12,544 bases of DNA from Candidatus Bathyarchaeota archaeon (GTDB lineage Archaea > Thermoproteota > Bathyarchaeia > Bathyarchaeales > UBA233), in contig JAMDCS010000062.1 in NCBI GenBank assembly GCA_023488835.1, positions 1 through 12,544 on the forward strand, read 5' to 3'. Made by a program: the position numbers and the translations under genes. Shown piece after piece: positions 1 to 6,062 of this stretch. Numbering within the stretch: position 1 is the stretch's first letter; each line of letters begins with the position of its first letter. The notes below the pieces were generated by a model. That model made no database searches. It had not been told where the DNA came from and worked only from the letters and a program-made list of their open reading frames with translations.

Positions 1-170
1 TTTTGGTTTAGTGGGTCTTTGAGGGTTAGGTTGGTGTTTTTCTATTTAAGGAGGAAAATTATTTGTTAGATTTAACTTAATTATGTTAATAAAGTTGAAA
101 AGGGAAACACTGATTAAGAGAATCGCCGATAGGTAGTTCGACTTAAAGCGTGCGAGGGAGGAAAGAAAGG
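1..170. other. Upstream region of the methyltransferase gene
   Basis: No gene is supported here. The plus strand is T/G-rich at the left edge. Frame 1 is open from base 1 to a stop at 67-69, and could be the last 22 codons of a gene outside the window, but it resembles no family I know. A purine-rich tract directly precedes the methyltransferase start. Confidence 0.4.
157..161 (+). promoter_or_regulatory. Ribosome binding site that sets the methyltransferase start
   Basis: GGAGG lies 9 nt before a GTG at 171. An in-frame GTG at 150 would place this site inside the coding region and has no comparable purine motif of its own, so 171 is the better start. Confidence 0.65.
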
Positions 171-1064
171 GTGACTACTACGTTAGAGCAGTATGTACAG
201 CCAGACAAACAAGCTAGTAGTCAATTTTTAACTAAGGAAGTAGTCGGGTTACCGTTCGTCAAGTGGGTTGGCGGTAAACGCAGTATAATTGATCAATTAG
301 TTAATCGCCTGCCTGAAAAATTCAGCGATTACTACGAAGCTTTCATGGGTGGTGCCGCTCTTTATTTTGAAATACAAGATACACTTAAACAAGCATTCCT
401 TTCTGATTCAAACCTTGATTTAGCGATAGCATTCAAAGTGGTTAAAAGTAAGCCTAATGAGCTAATCGCTAAGTTAGAGGAACACGCTAAATATGACAGT
501 ATAGAATATTATTATAAAATTCGCAAGCAATACAGTTTGCAAGACCCAATAGAAAAAGCCGCTCGCTTTATTTATCTTAATAAAACGTGCTATAACGGAT
601 TGTACAGGGTTAACAGCAAGGGTGAGTTTAATGTACCCAGAGGTCAACTTGGCAAAGGCGCTTATTACGTCCAACACGAAGCCATATTAGCAAGTAGTAA
701 AGCACTACAAAAAGCAACCATTCAAACACACGACTTTACCGAGATAATGCCAAAAGCACAGGATTTTGTTTACTTTGATCCACCGTATCACCCAGTTATT
801 ACTAACGCATTTACAAAATACACAAAAAACAGCTTCTCTGAAAAAGATCAAGAAAGGCTAAGAGACTTCGCATTGAAACTCAGCAAGAACGGCGTTTATG
901 TAATGCTGTCAAACTCTGATACACCATACATTCACAGCCTCTATAATTCAAGCATTTGGAATATTGATAAGGTGCAAGCGCCCCGAATGGTTAACTGCAA
1001 GAAGGATGGAAGGGGTGCAGTAAACGAATTAGTCATTACTAACTACTCAACGCTTAAAAGCTAA
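171..1064 (+). CDS. dam: DNA adenine N6-methyltransferase, Dam/DpnM (D12) family, probably GATC-specific
   Basis: Transfers a methyl group from S-adenosylmethionine to adenine N6 in DNA. About 297 aa from the GTG at 171, close to the usual 270-290 aa of Dam/DpnM enzymes. Seen in the sequence: the N-terminal motif FVKWVGGKR (SAM binding), then AFMGGAALYFE, a middle block NGLYRVNSKGEFNVPRG typical of GATC-recognising members, the catalytic DPPY motif in VYFDPPYHP, and a conserved tail (YVMLSNSDTPYIHSLY, ELVITNY). GATC specificity is inferred from these blocks, which match DpnM/Dam as I remember them. A PD-(D/E)XK nuclease follows 29 bp downstream on the same strand, so this is most likely the protective half of a type II restriction-modification system. 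The gene looks AT-richer than the ilv/leu genes and contains three GATC sites itself. An orphan methyltransferase is the alternative, but the linked nuclease makes that less likely. Confidence 0.93.
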   Translation: MTTTLEQYVQPDKQASSQFLTKEVVGLPFVKWVGGKRSIIDQLVNRLPEKFSDYYEAFMGGAALYFEIQDTLKQAFLSDSNLDLAIAFKVVKSKPNELIAKLEEHAKYDSIEYYYKIRKQYSLQDPIEKAARFIYLNKTCYNGLYRVNSKGEFNVPRGQLGKGAYYVQHEAILASSKALQKATIQTHDFTEIMPKAQDFVYFDPPYHPVITNAFTKYTKNSFSEKDQERLRDFALKLSKNGVYVMLSNSDTPYIHSLYNSSIWNIDKVQAPRMVNCKKDGRGAVNELVITNYSTLKS

Positions 1065-1093
1065 CTAAAGCAAATGATTGTTGAGGTATGCCT

Positions 1094-1561
1094 ATGGCTG
1101 TTCAAGGGGGTTCAACCGCAAACTATACAGGTAAAATACTTCAAAAGTATATTTCAGATCGGCTGAAAGAGCGAGGCTACACTTTTGTTTCACAAGACAA
1201 GTTTATGCCTTCTCGTATTTTAGAGCAACCAATATTCACTGAGGAATATCGCCAATTATGCTTGGGAATTTATGATACACCGATAAAATGTGACTTTATT
1301 CTATATCATCCTAAGAAATGGCCTAACAATCTTGTGATAGAAGCAAAGTGGCAACAGACAAGCGGGTCAGTTGATGAAAAATATCCATACAATGTTTTGA
1401 ATATTCAGACGAGATATCCCTATCCAGCCATAATCGTTATGGGTGGTAGTGGTTACAAGCACGGTGCCGAGAAATGGCTTAGAGATCAAGTTAAAGACAA
1501 CTTGCTTCACGTCTTCAATATGGAACAATTTGCTACATGGGTTAACAAAGGCAATATTTGA
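1094..1561 (+). CDS. Small PD-(D/E)XK endonuclease, probable restriction partner of the methyltransferase
   Basis: About 155 aa. From the upstream in-frame ATG at 1088 (157 aa) the nuclease core is visible as D69 (KCDFILYHP), then E85 and K87 (LVIEAKW): the D...ExK signature of PD-(D/E)XK nucleases on adjacent beta strands. Further conserved-looking blocks are SVDEKYPYNVLN and YPAIIVMGGSGY followed by GAEKWLRD. ATG 1094 is preferred over 1088 because GAGG (1083-1086) ends 7 nt before 1094 but only 1 nt before 1088. At this length it is little more than a catalytic domain, and it does not resemble the much longer DpnII as I remember it. Position just after a Dam-like methyltransferase suggests cleavage of unmethylated GATC, but the cut site is not shown by the sequence. 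A DNA-repair or phage-type nuclease role is possible. Confidence 0.8.
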   Translation: MAVQGGSTANYTGKILQKYISDRLKERGYTFVSQDKFMPSRILEQPIFTEEYRQLCLGIYDTPIKCDFILYHPKKWPNNLVIEAKWQQTSGSVDEKYPYNVLNIQTRYPYPAIIVMGGSGYKHGAEKWLRDQVKDNLLHVFNMEQFATWVNKGNI

Positions 1562-1702
1562 GCAACCGGAATTTAAGGTCCTTTTTAACCAATGAAAAAA
1601 AATGAAAGCGCTACTTCTCAGCTTTATAGCTTTGTTAAACTTATTTTAAGGAAACTGAAAAGTGTTGGTTCTAAATATGCACTTAAGTATTGACTGCCTT
1701 AT

Positions 1703-1912
1703 ATGAGAGGTAGTTGGCAGAGCAAGCTTGCTTTGGTTTGGGGTGTCTATATATGCTGTTTCTTGTTTTGGAGATTGTTTTTTATGGTGTGGCTGGTCTG
1801 GGTTGTTGGGCGGGAAACTGCCGAATGGATCATGCTAGTGCCGGCTGTATTGTGTTTTTATCGTTGCTTAAATAAGGGGGTCTATTTTGTGAGAGGCATG
1901 GTTTTTGCATAA
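1703..1912 (+). CDS. Doubtful small hydrophobic protein, 69 aa
   Basis: I do not recognise it. The frame starts at ATG 1703 with no ribosome site. A TATA-like CTAAATAT at 1671-1678 sits about 28 bp upstream, as for a leaderless archaeal transcript. Residues about 8-35 form one long hydrophobic, Trp/Phe-rich stretch that could cross the membrane, and a second weaker stretch lies around 42-52. It sits between a nuclease and an MNT-HEPN pair, where small membrane proteins occur in defence islets. Against it, the DNA is G/T-biased like other non-coding stretches of this window, which can generate such sequences by chance. Confidence 0.25.
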   Translation: MRGSWQSKLALVWGVYICCFLFWRLFFMVWLVWVVGRETAEWIMLVPAVLCFYRCLNKGVYFVRGMVFA

Positions 1913-1949
1913 AGTTAATGAGTATTAACGGTTTAGAATTTACCAAGAG

Positions 1950-1956
1950 TATAAAC
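1950..1956 (+). promoter_or_regulatory. TATA box of the mntA-hepT pair
   Basis: TATAAAC centred at 1953, 23 bp before the TTG start at 1976. This spacing implies a leaderless or near-leaderless transcript. It may matter because GAGGT (1971-1975) directly abuts the TTG and is too close to act as a ribosome site. Confidence 0.45.
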
Positions 1957-1975
1957 GATTTGGGGTCTCTGAGGT

Positions 1976-2272
1976 TTGCAGAGGTCGCTTGATGAAGTTA
2001 AGGGTCAGCTTGAAGCGTTAAAGCCTACGCTTAAGAAGCGGTTTAAAGTGGAGACCATCGATATTTTTGGTTCTTATGCAAGGGGCGAACAAACCGAAAA
2101 AAGCGACTTAGATATTTTGGTGACTTACGGCGAGATGGTTGATCTGCTTTTAGTCGCTGAGCTTCGCAGGTATCTCCGCCGAAAACTCCGCATGAAAGTT
2201 GATGTGATTTCTAAAAAGTACCTCAATAAGTACATAAAAGATCAAGTGCTAGAGGAAGCCATTCCCGTTTGA
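1976..2272 (+). CDS. mntA: MntA-like nucleotidyltransferase antitoxin (MNT domain)
   Basis: 98 aa, the normal size of minimal nucleotidyltransferase (MNT) proteins. The polymerase-beta-type signature is complete: G32-S33 in FGSYARGE, D44 and D46 in SDLDILV, and a third acidic residue D76 in KVDVIS. In characterised MntA/HepT systems this protein uses ATP to add AMP units to a tyrosine of the HEPN toxin and so disarms it. The frame is closed by TGA just upstream (1970-1972), so TTG 1976 is the only start that keeps the family N-terminus. The stop overlaps the HEPN start by 4 nt, so the two are translationally coupled. Assignment to the family is firm; activity in this host is inferred. Confidence 0.9.
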   Translation: MQRSLDEVKGQLEALKPTLKKRFKVETIDIFGSYARGEQTEKSDLDILVTYGEMVDLLLVAELRRYLRRKLRMKVDVISKKYLNKYIKDQVLEEAIPV

Positions 2273-2640
2273 ACAAAAACCACGTAGAGCGGAACCCTAA
2301 ACTATACTTACAGGAAATCATAGATTTCATAGAAAAAGTCCAATTTTACACAGACGGCATGTCTTATGAGCAATTTGTCGAAGACAGCCGAACAATTGAT
2401 GCAGTAGATTCGAATATTCGGAAAATCGGTGAAGCAGTTCGGGTTTTAGCGAAACGTAGGGCTATCAAAGATTTGTTTTACCGTTTCCGCATTCCGTACA
2501 TTAATCTCTCTGATATGAGGACTGATTTAACGCATGAATATTTTATCGTCAACGTTGAGTCCATTTGGAAGACAACCCAAACAGTGATTGCCCTAAAACC
2601 GCAATTCAAAAAAGTTCTAGACGAAATAAGCGACTGCTAA
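2269..2640 (+). CDS. hepT: HepT-like HEPN toxin ribonuclease (DUF86 family)
   Basis: 123 aa, all-helical HEPN protein. The active motif RX4HXY is intact as R84-TDLT-H89-E-Y91. Arg and His form the RNase site in this family, and the tyrosine is the residue AMPylated by MntA in studied systems, so both toxin activity and neutralisation should be possible. Other family features are the early helix LYLQEIIDFIEKV and the block DAVDSNIRKIGEAVRVL. It starts with TTG at 2269 inside the TTGA overlap with mntA. AGAGGA at 2251-2256 is a distant possible ribosome site. Expected to act on RNA in the cytoplasm as an abortive-infection or stress toxin next to the restriction genes. Confidence 0.9.
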   Translation: MNKNHVERNPKLYLQEIIDFIEKVQFYTDGMSYEQFVEDSRTIDAVDSNIRKIGEAVRVLAKRRAIKDLFYRFRIPYINLSDMRTDLTHEYFIVNVESIWKTTQTVIALKPQFKKVLDEISDC

Positions 2641-2782
2641 CAGCCAGAACATTTCTACTTTAAACAAGAGAAGGACATCTACTGAGGGAGAGGGTGGCGT
2701 GGTTTTTAACTTGGCTGTTGGTTGGTCTAGTTTTTGTTCTTTTTCTGTTGGTCATATTCATGTACATTATGTACACAAATTG
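2641..2782. other. Intergenic region after hepT, T-rich possible terminator
   Basis: No gene seen. T-runs at 2731-2735 and 2740-2744 are typical of archaeal intrinsic termination without a strong hairpin and could end the mntA-hepT transcript. The operator-like palindrome of the next gene lies at 2761-2775. Confidence 0.35.
2761..2775. promoter_or_regulatory. Operator-like palindrome upstream of the abrB-like gene
   Basis: TGTACATTATGTACA: perfect 7-bp arms around one central base, the exact reverse complement of the core of the site at 3101-3115. It lies at -52 to -38 relative to ATG 2813, just upstream of the probable TATA box. In archaea this position usually goes with activation. A related word, ATGTGCAT, recurs at 2787-2794. 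Confidence 0.6.
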
Positions 2783-2789
2783 ATTTATG
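2783..2789 (+). promoter_or_regulatory. TATA-like box of the abrB-like gene
   Basis: ATTTATG centred at 2786, 27 bp before ATG 2813. There is no ribosome site before the ATG, so the transcript is probably leaderless. Confidence 0.45.
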
Positions 2790-2812
2790 TGCATGAAACA
2801 CTGAAATGATTC

Positions 2813-3004
2813 ATGACGGCACAGAGACCAACAGTAAAAGCGAGAGCGCATCACGGCACCAGTTCTTTAGATATTTCCATCCCTACTGACGTAATTAAAG
2901 CACATAATGTGCACGCTGGCGATGTTTTTGAGGTAACTACCACAGGCGCTAACGACGAATTTAGAATTGTTTACAGGAGAGTTTATTCTCAGCCACGATT
3001 GTAA
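2813..3004 (+). CDS. AbrB/SpoVT-type DNA-binding protein, 63 aa
   Basis: A minimal swapped-hairpin (AbrB-type) transcription factor, which normally binds DNA as a dimer of interleaved chains. Residues about 8-57 follow the family pattern: VKARAHHGTSSLDISIP (first strand and loop, with the usual SLDISIP-type block), DVIKAHNVHAGDVFEV (helix, turn and the conserved GD-x-F-E-V), then a final strand FRIVYRRVY. ATG 2813 has a TATA-like box at -27 and no ribosome site. It is 115 bp upstream of a TrmB-type regulator on the same strand, and both promoters carry the same palindrome, so one of the two proteins probably controls both. An antitoxin role is possible for AbrB-type proteins, but no toxin lies next to it; the HEPN gene upstream already has its own partner. 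Confidence 0.8.
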   Translation: MTAQRPTVKARAHHGTSSLDISIPTDVIKAHNVHAGDVFEVTTTGANDEFRIVYRRVYSQPRL

Positions 3005-3063
3005 TTTTTCTGCAAAGACATTGAATTGGATACAGGGTAAATTCTTGGTCAGAATGTAAGGAC

Positions 3064-3076
3064 AGCTCGACGAGCT
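3064..3076. repeat. 13-bp perfect palindrome upstream of the TrmB-type gene
   Basis: AGCTCG-A-CGAGCT, 6-bp arms with one central base, about 10 bp upstream of the TATA box at 3086-3094. It could be a second operator or part of a small RNA hairpin after the abrB-like gene. Confidence 0.4.
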
Positions 3077-3085
3077 TCTCGATAA

Positions 3086-3094
3086 TTTTATATT
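3086..3094 (+). promoter_or_regulatory. TATA box of the TrmB-type gene
   Basis: TTTTATATT, centred 29-30 bp before ATG 3120. With no ribosome site present, this predicts a leaderless transcript starting at or next to the ATG. Confidence 0.55.
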
Positions 3095-3098
3095 CAAT

Positions 3099-3117
3099 AA
3101 TGTACATAATGTACATT
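3099..3117. promoter_or_regulatory. Operator-like palindrome over the TrmB-type gene start
   Basis: AATGTACATAATGTACATT: perfect 9-bp arms around a single A. It ends 2 bp before ATG 3120 and lies downstream of the TATA box, over the expected transcription start. A protein bound here should block initiation, the usual repressor position in archaea. Confidence 0.65.
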
Positions 3118-3119
3118 TA

Positions 3120-3968
3120 ATGCAACCAACATTAGCAAAGCCAGAGAGCCCTCCTCAAGTGTTTAGTCCGTGTGGTTTGGGTGGGGTTGATTTGGAGGGG
3201 GTGGAGGTTTTGGTGGGTTTGGGTCTTACGGGGCGGCAAGCTCGTGTGTACTTAGCGTTGCTCAAAAAAGGCGATGCTAGGGCGCAGGCTGTTGCACGCT
3301 TGGCCAGGGTTCCTCGGCAGGAGGTTTATGGCTTGCTCTACGGGCTGCAACAGTTAGGATTGGTCAGGCAGAACTTGACCGCCCCAGCAAGCTACACCCC
3401 AACACCCCTATCCGAAGCGGTGAAGATGCTGTTTGAGCAGAAAGCAAACGAATTAACACTAATGTCCCAGAGGGCAAAAAAGATAACAGCCAAACTCGGC
3501 CAAACCCACACAGCCACCATACCCGTTGCTCCTAAACCATGCTTTGGCATAGTCTACGATGGCGAGCGGGGCAGAAGATACCATAAAGCCATACATGAAA
3601 CGTGTGTTTGTATCGAAGTAGTTACTGGTTGGTTGCGGTTTAGGGAGTTCTGTTTCAGCTTCGAGACAGAGCTAAGGGCTGCGCTCAAAAAAGAAGTAAC
3701 CATACGTATCGTTACTGAGAAGCCGCCCAGTCATCGTTTCCCCGAATGGGTCAATGCGGCGCTGCCAAAGTATCCTAATTTTAAACTAAAAACCACACCC
3801 GACCCACCAGAAGCCGCCATCACCATATTCGACCAAACCCAAGTAGCCATAGCCTTCAACCCCAACATACGCATAACCAAAGGACCTGACCTATGGACCG
3901 CCCACCCAGCCCTAACCGCCGCCTGCCAAACCTACTTCAACACCAACTGGACTGGTGCTATAGAGTAG
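3120..3968 (+). CDS. TrmB-family transcriptional regulator
   Basis: 282 aa. Residues about 28-85 form the winged helix of the TrmB family (LVGLGLTGRQARVYLALLKK, then QAVARLARVPRQEVYGLLYG and LGLVR). Residues about 100-127 look like a dimerising coiled coil. Residues about 140-282 match the C-terminal part of single-domain TrmB-like proteins (GIVYDGERGRRYHKAIHE; QVAIAFNPN; GPDLWTAHPALTAACQTYFNTNW), which in the family can bind a ligand. ATG 3120 fits the TATA box at -29 and is the only ATG before the winged helix. A palindrome over the start suggests self-repression or control by the neighbouring AbrB-like protein. Its targets are unknown; ilvD is the next gene, 420 bp away. The DNA is unusual: the first third is strongly G/T-rich and the last third C/A-rich on the same strand. 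Confidence 0.85.
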   Translation: MQPTLAKPESPPQVFSPCGLGGVDLEGVEVLVGLGLTGRQARVYLALLKKGDARAQAVARLARVPRQEVYGLLYGLQQLGLVRQNLTAPASYTPTPLSEAVKMLFEQKANELTLMSQRAKKITAKLGQTHTATIPVAPKPCFGIVYDGERGRRYHKAIHETCVCIEVVTGWLRFREFCFSFETELRAALKKEVTIRIVTEKPPSHRFPEWVNAALPKYPNFKLKTTPDPPEAAITIFDQTQVAIAFNPNIRITKGPDLWTAHPALTAACQTYFNTNWTGAIE

Positions 3969-3991
3969 CAATTAATCGTCGTCTTGTCTGC

Positions 3992-4004
3992 TTTAAATAA
4001 GGGG
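3992..4004 (+). repeat. TTTAAATAAGGGG element, copy 1 before ilvD
   Basis: TTTAAATAAGGGG, the same 13 bases as at 4066-4078 and close to 1868-1880. TTTAAATA is a strong match to an archaeal TATA box. In this copy the G run continues into GGGGAGGGGGTGTGGG (4001-4016), three G-runs that could form part of a quadruplex. Confidence 0.45.
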
Positions 4005-4065
4005 AGGGGGTGTGGGAGAGCAGCAGACTTTGGCTCTGTTTGCCGCATACGTTTTCATATACGCC

Positions 4066-4079
4066 TTTAAATAAGGGGG
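4066..4079 (+). promoter_or_regulatory. TTTAAATAAGGGGG element, best candidate ilvD promoter
   Basis: TTTAAATA is the best TATA-box match in the region and would start a transcript near 4096, giving ilvD a leader of about 290 nt. It is a direct repeat of 3992-4004, 74 bp apart. A nearer, weaker promoter cannot be excluded. Confidence 0.4.
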
Positions 4080-4128
4080 TATAGAAAAAAAATCACAGCT
4101 ATCCCAAACCAGCCAGAACCGCCGAAAA

Positions 4129-4311
4129 ATGGCGAAAAACGGCTTAAATCCCACGCACATGACTGAACCCCAATTTTTCCCCACTGCTTGTGGCAGCAAC
4201 CACAACCAGACAGCAAACACAGGCATCAGCAAACCACAAAACACAGCAGTCTGCTCAATCTGTTGGTTGTTGTTGTGTATAGGGATATTTTTTGCACAAC
4301 TACTAAACTAA
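4129..4311 (+). CDS. Doubtful leader ORF before ilvD, 60 aa
   Basis: Not a recognised protein. The ORF lies in the putative ilvD leader, starts at ATG 4129 without a ribosome site, and ends with a hydrophobic run, [20 protein letters not shown], rich in Leu and Ile. The three consecutive Leu codons (TTG TTG TTG) lie at the outer end of the 3' arm of an imperfect stem, and a T6 run follows within the ORF. That arrangement resembles a branched-chain amino acid leader peptide, but the DNA is low-complexity (C/A-rich then T/G-rich) and chance is a real alternative. A transmembrane small protein is another reading. Confidence 0.2.
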   Translation: MAKNGLNPTHMTEPQFFPTACGSNHNQTANTGISKPQNTAVCSICWLLLCIGIFFAQLLN

Positions 4312-4375
4312 AAAGCAGTCATGGGGCAAAAAAACTTAACAGCAACGCCAACCAAATAATCACCAAGATTGCACA

Positions 4376-4380
4376 GAGGT
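4376..4380 (+). promoter_or_regulatory. Ribosome binding site that sets the ilvD start
   Basis: GAGGT lies 8 nt before ATG 4389. The open frame continues upstream to 4188, but only 4389 has this site, and the protein from there begins with the family N-terminus [16 protein letters not shown]. Confidence 0.75.
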
Positions 4381-4388
4381 TATTTGAT

Positions 4389-6017
4389 ATGCGCAGTGAC
4401 GAAATTAAACAGGGAACAGAAAGAGCTCCACATCGAGCCCTGCTTAAAAGTTTAGGTTTAACAGATCAAGACCTATCTAAACCATTCATCGGCATAGCAA
4501 ACAGCTACACATCCATTGTTCCAGGACACATACACCTAAGAGAGCTAGGTGAAGCCGTAAAAGAAGGCATCCTCGAAGCAGGCGGAACACCATTTGAATT
4601 TAACACCATAGCCGTATGTGACGGAATAGCCATGGGACATGAAGGCATGCGATACAGCCTACCAAGCCGCGAATTAATCGCCGATTCCGTAGAAATCATG
4701 ATGCAAGCACACCGCTTAGACGGATTAGTTATGATTTCTAACTGCGACAAAGTTACGCCGGGAATGCTTATGGCAGCAGCTAGACTTGATGTTCCTGCGA
4801 TTTCGGTTACTGGTGGACCCATGGCTTCAGGAATTTTGGAAGGACAAAAAGTCGGCGTCAACAACGTCTTCGAAGCAGTGGGCAAAGTGTTCGCTGGCAA
4901 AATGACTGAAAAAGAAGCTGTGGCGCTTGAGAATGTGGCTTGTCCAGGCTGCGGAAGCTGCAACGGAATGTTTACAGCAAACACAATGGCATGCGTCACA
5001 GAAGCTTTAGGCATGTCACTTCCCTACTGCGCAACGGCGTTGGCTAATGGAGCGTTAAAGCAGAGAATCGCCAAGAAAACAGGCGAAAAAATCGTCGAAC
5101 TAACAAAAAAAGACACCAAACCCTCACAGATAATGACACAGAAAGCCTTCGAAAACGCCATAGCAGTCGACATGGCTTTGGGAGGCTCCACAAACACGGT
5201 TCTGCATGTTTCGGCAATTGCTAAGGAAGCAGGAGTAAAACTGCAGCTCGCAACCTTTAACGATGCAGGCAAAAAAATTCCGCACTTGTGCAGTATGGTT
5301 CCAAGCGGACCATTCGACATGGAAGACCTTGGCAACGCAGGCGGCTTACCAGCACTCATAAAAGAGCTCAAACCCTTCGTGAACTTTGACGCATTAACAG
5401 TTACGGGTAAAACAGTCGGTGAAAACATTGCCGAAGCCAAAGTGATAAACGCAGAAGTCATCCGCCCATTAAGCAACCCTGTTCATAAGGAAGGCGGAAT
5501 AGCCATCCTCAAAGGCAACTTGGCACCCAAAGGCGCTGTTGTCAAGATGGCAGCGGTTTCGCCCAAGATGCTCAAGCATCAAGGTCCAGCCAAAGTCTAC
5601 GATTCAGAGCGGGAAGCCTCAGAAGCTATGAAACGCCGTGAAGTCAAGGCAGGTGACGTTGTGGTTATCCGTTATGAGGGACCGAAAGGTGGACCGGGAA
5701 TGCCGGAAATGCTTATGCCAACAGCCACCATCGCAGGAATGGGCTTGAGCGAATGCGTTGCGTTGATTACTGACGGACGATTCTCTGGCGCCACACGTGG
5801 ACCATGCATTGGGCATGTTGCGCCTGAAGCCTTTGACGGTGGACCGATTGCGGCTCTAAGAAACGGCGATATCATTACCGTTGACATCCCAAACAGGGTT
5901 CTGAAAGTTGAGCTTTCCGAAAAAGAACTCAAAGACCGTTTAGCAACATGGAAACCGAGAGCCCCAAAAATCTCCAAGGGCATCCTTTCAAGGTACAGTC
6001 CAACGCCACTTGAATAA
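4389..6017 (+). CDS. ilvD: Dihydroxy-acid dehydratase
   Basis: Dehydrates 2,3-dihydroxy-isovalerate and 2,3-dihydroxy-3-methylvalerate to the keto acids of valine and isoleucine, in the cytoplasm with an Fe-S cluster and Mg2+. 542 aa, slightly short of the usual 550-570 but complete at both ends. Seen: [19 protein letters not shown] near residue 35-53; C119-D-K in [27 protein letters not shown] (C185, C188, C191); GGSTNT; the PGMPEM block; and [14 protein letters not shown] with the putative catalytic serine S466. The first loop reads VPGH rather than PCN, as in E. coli IlvD, which carries an oxygen-sensitive [4Fe-4S] cluster, so an anaerobic setting is plausible. It is the only branched-chain gene left of the ilvB-leuB cluster and is separated from it by the membrane regulator locus. 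It converges on the small minus-strand gene that follows. Confidence 0.97.
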   Translation: MRSDEIKQGTERAPHRALLKSLGLTDQDLSKPFIGIANSYTSIVPGHIHLRELGEAVKEGILEAGGTPFEFNTIAVCDGIAMGHEGMRYSLPSRELIADSVEIMMQAHRLDGLVMISNCDKVTPGMLMAAARLDVPAISVTGGPMASGILEGQKVGVNNVFEAVGKVFAGKMTEKEAVALENVACPGCGSCNGMFTANTMACVTEALGMSLPYCATALANGALKQRIAKKTGEKIVELTKKDTKPSQIMTQKAFENAIAVDMALGGSTNTVLHVSAIAKEAGVKLQLATFNDAGKKIPHLCSMVPSGPFDMEDLGNAGGLPALIKELKPFVNFDALTVTGKTVGENIAEAKVINAEVIRPLSNPVHKEGGIAILKGNLAPKGAVVKMAAVSPKMLKHQGPAKVYDSEREASEAMKRREVKAGDVVVIRYEGPKGGPGMPEMLMPTATIAGMGLSECVALITDGRFSGATRGPCIGHVAPEAFDGGPIAALRNGDIITVDIPNRVLKVELSEKELKDRLATWKPRAPKISKGILSRYSPTPLE

Positions 6018-6033
6018 ACAAAGAATAAAGAGT

Positions 6034-6062
6034 GGACTGCTGGTTTTTTACCAGTAGCGTCC
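6034..6062. terminator. Hairpin between convergent genes, possible two-way terminator
   Basis: GGAC (6034-6037) plus TGCTGGT (6038-6044) pair with ACCAGTA (6050-6056) and GTCC (6059-6062), with one G-T pair and a 2-nt bulge; the loop is TTTTT. It lies 16 bp after ilvD and includes the last codons and stop of the minus-strand gene ending at 6048. Confidence 0.45.

Larger units (their letters stand above)
1562..1975. other. 414-bp region between nuclease and MNT gene
   Basis: No firmly supported gene. The left part holds a 33-codon ORF (1592-1693, Lys-rich, no good ribosome site). The right part holds a doubtful hydrophobic ORF (1703-1912) in the same frame, separated by TGA at 1691-1693. The plus strand is G/T-rich over 1700-1910, which by itself tends to produce Val, Trp, Gly, Leu and Phe codons. 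A TTAAATAAGGGGG element lies at 1868-1880 and a TATA box at 1950-1956. Confidence 0.5.
3969..4388. other. 420-bp region before ilvD, possible leader
   Basis: Holds, in order: a 7-bp inverted repeat (GTCTGCT 3986-3992 / AGCAGAC 4022-4028) enclosing a TATA-like element and G runs; a second TATA-like element at 4066-4073; a 60-codon ORF (4129-4311); an imperfect long stem (4197-4213 with 4260-4275); and a T6 run at about 4287-4292. No recognised riboswitch or RNA gene was seen. Confidence 0.5.

Noticed and set aside
150..170. GTG at 150 as methyltransferase start
   Set aside because: It would add seven residues (basic, not family-like) and bury the GGAGG that is well placed for GTG 171.
4188..4388. 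Longer N-terminus for ilvD (67 extra codons)
   Set aside because: The extension is unlike any IlvD, while ATG 4389 has GAGGT 8 nt upstream and the family N-terminal sequence.
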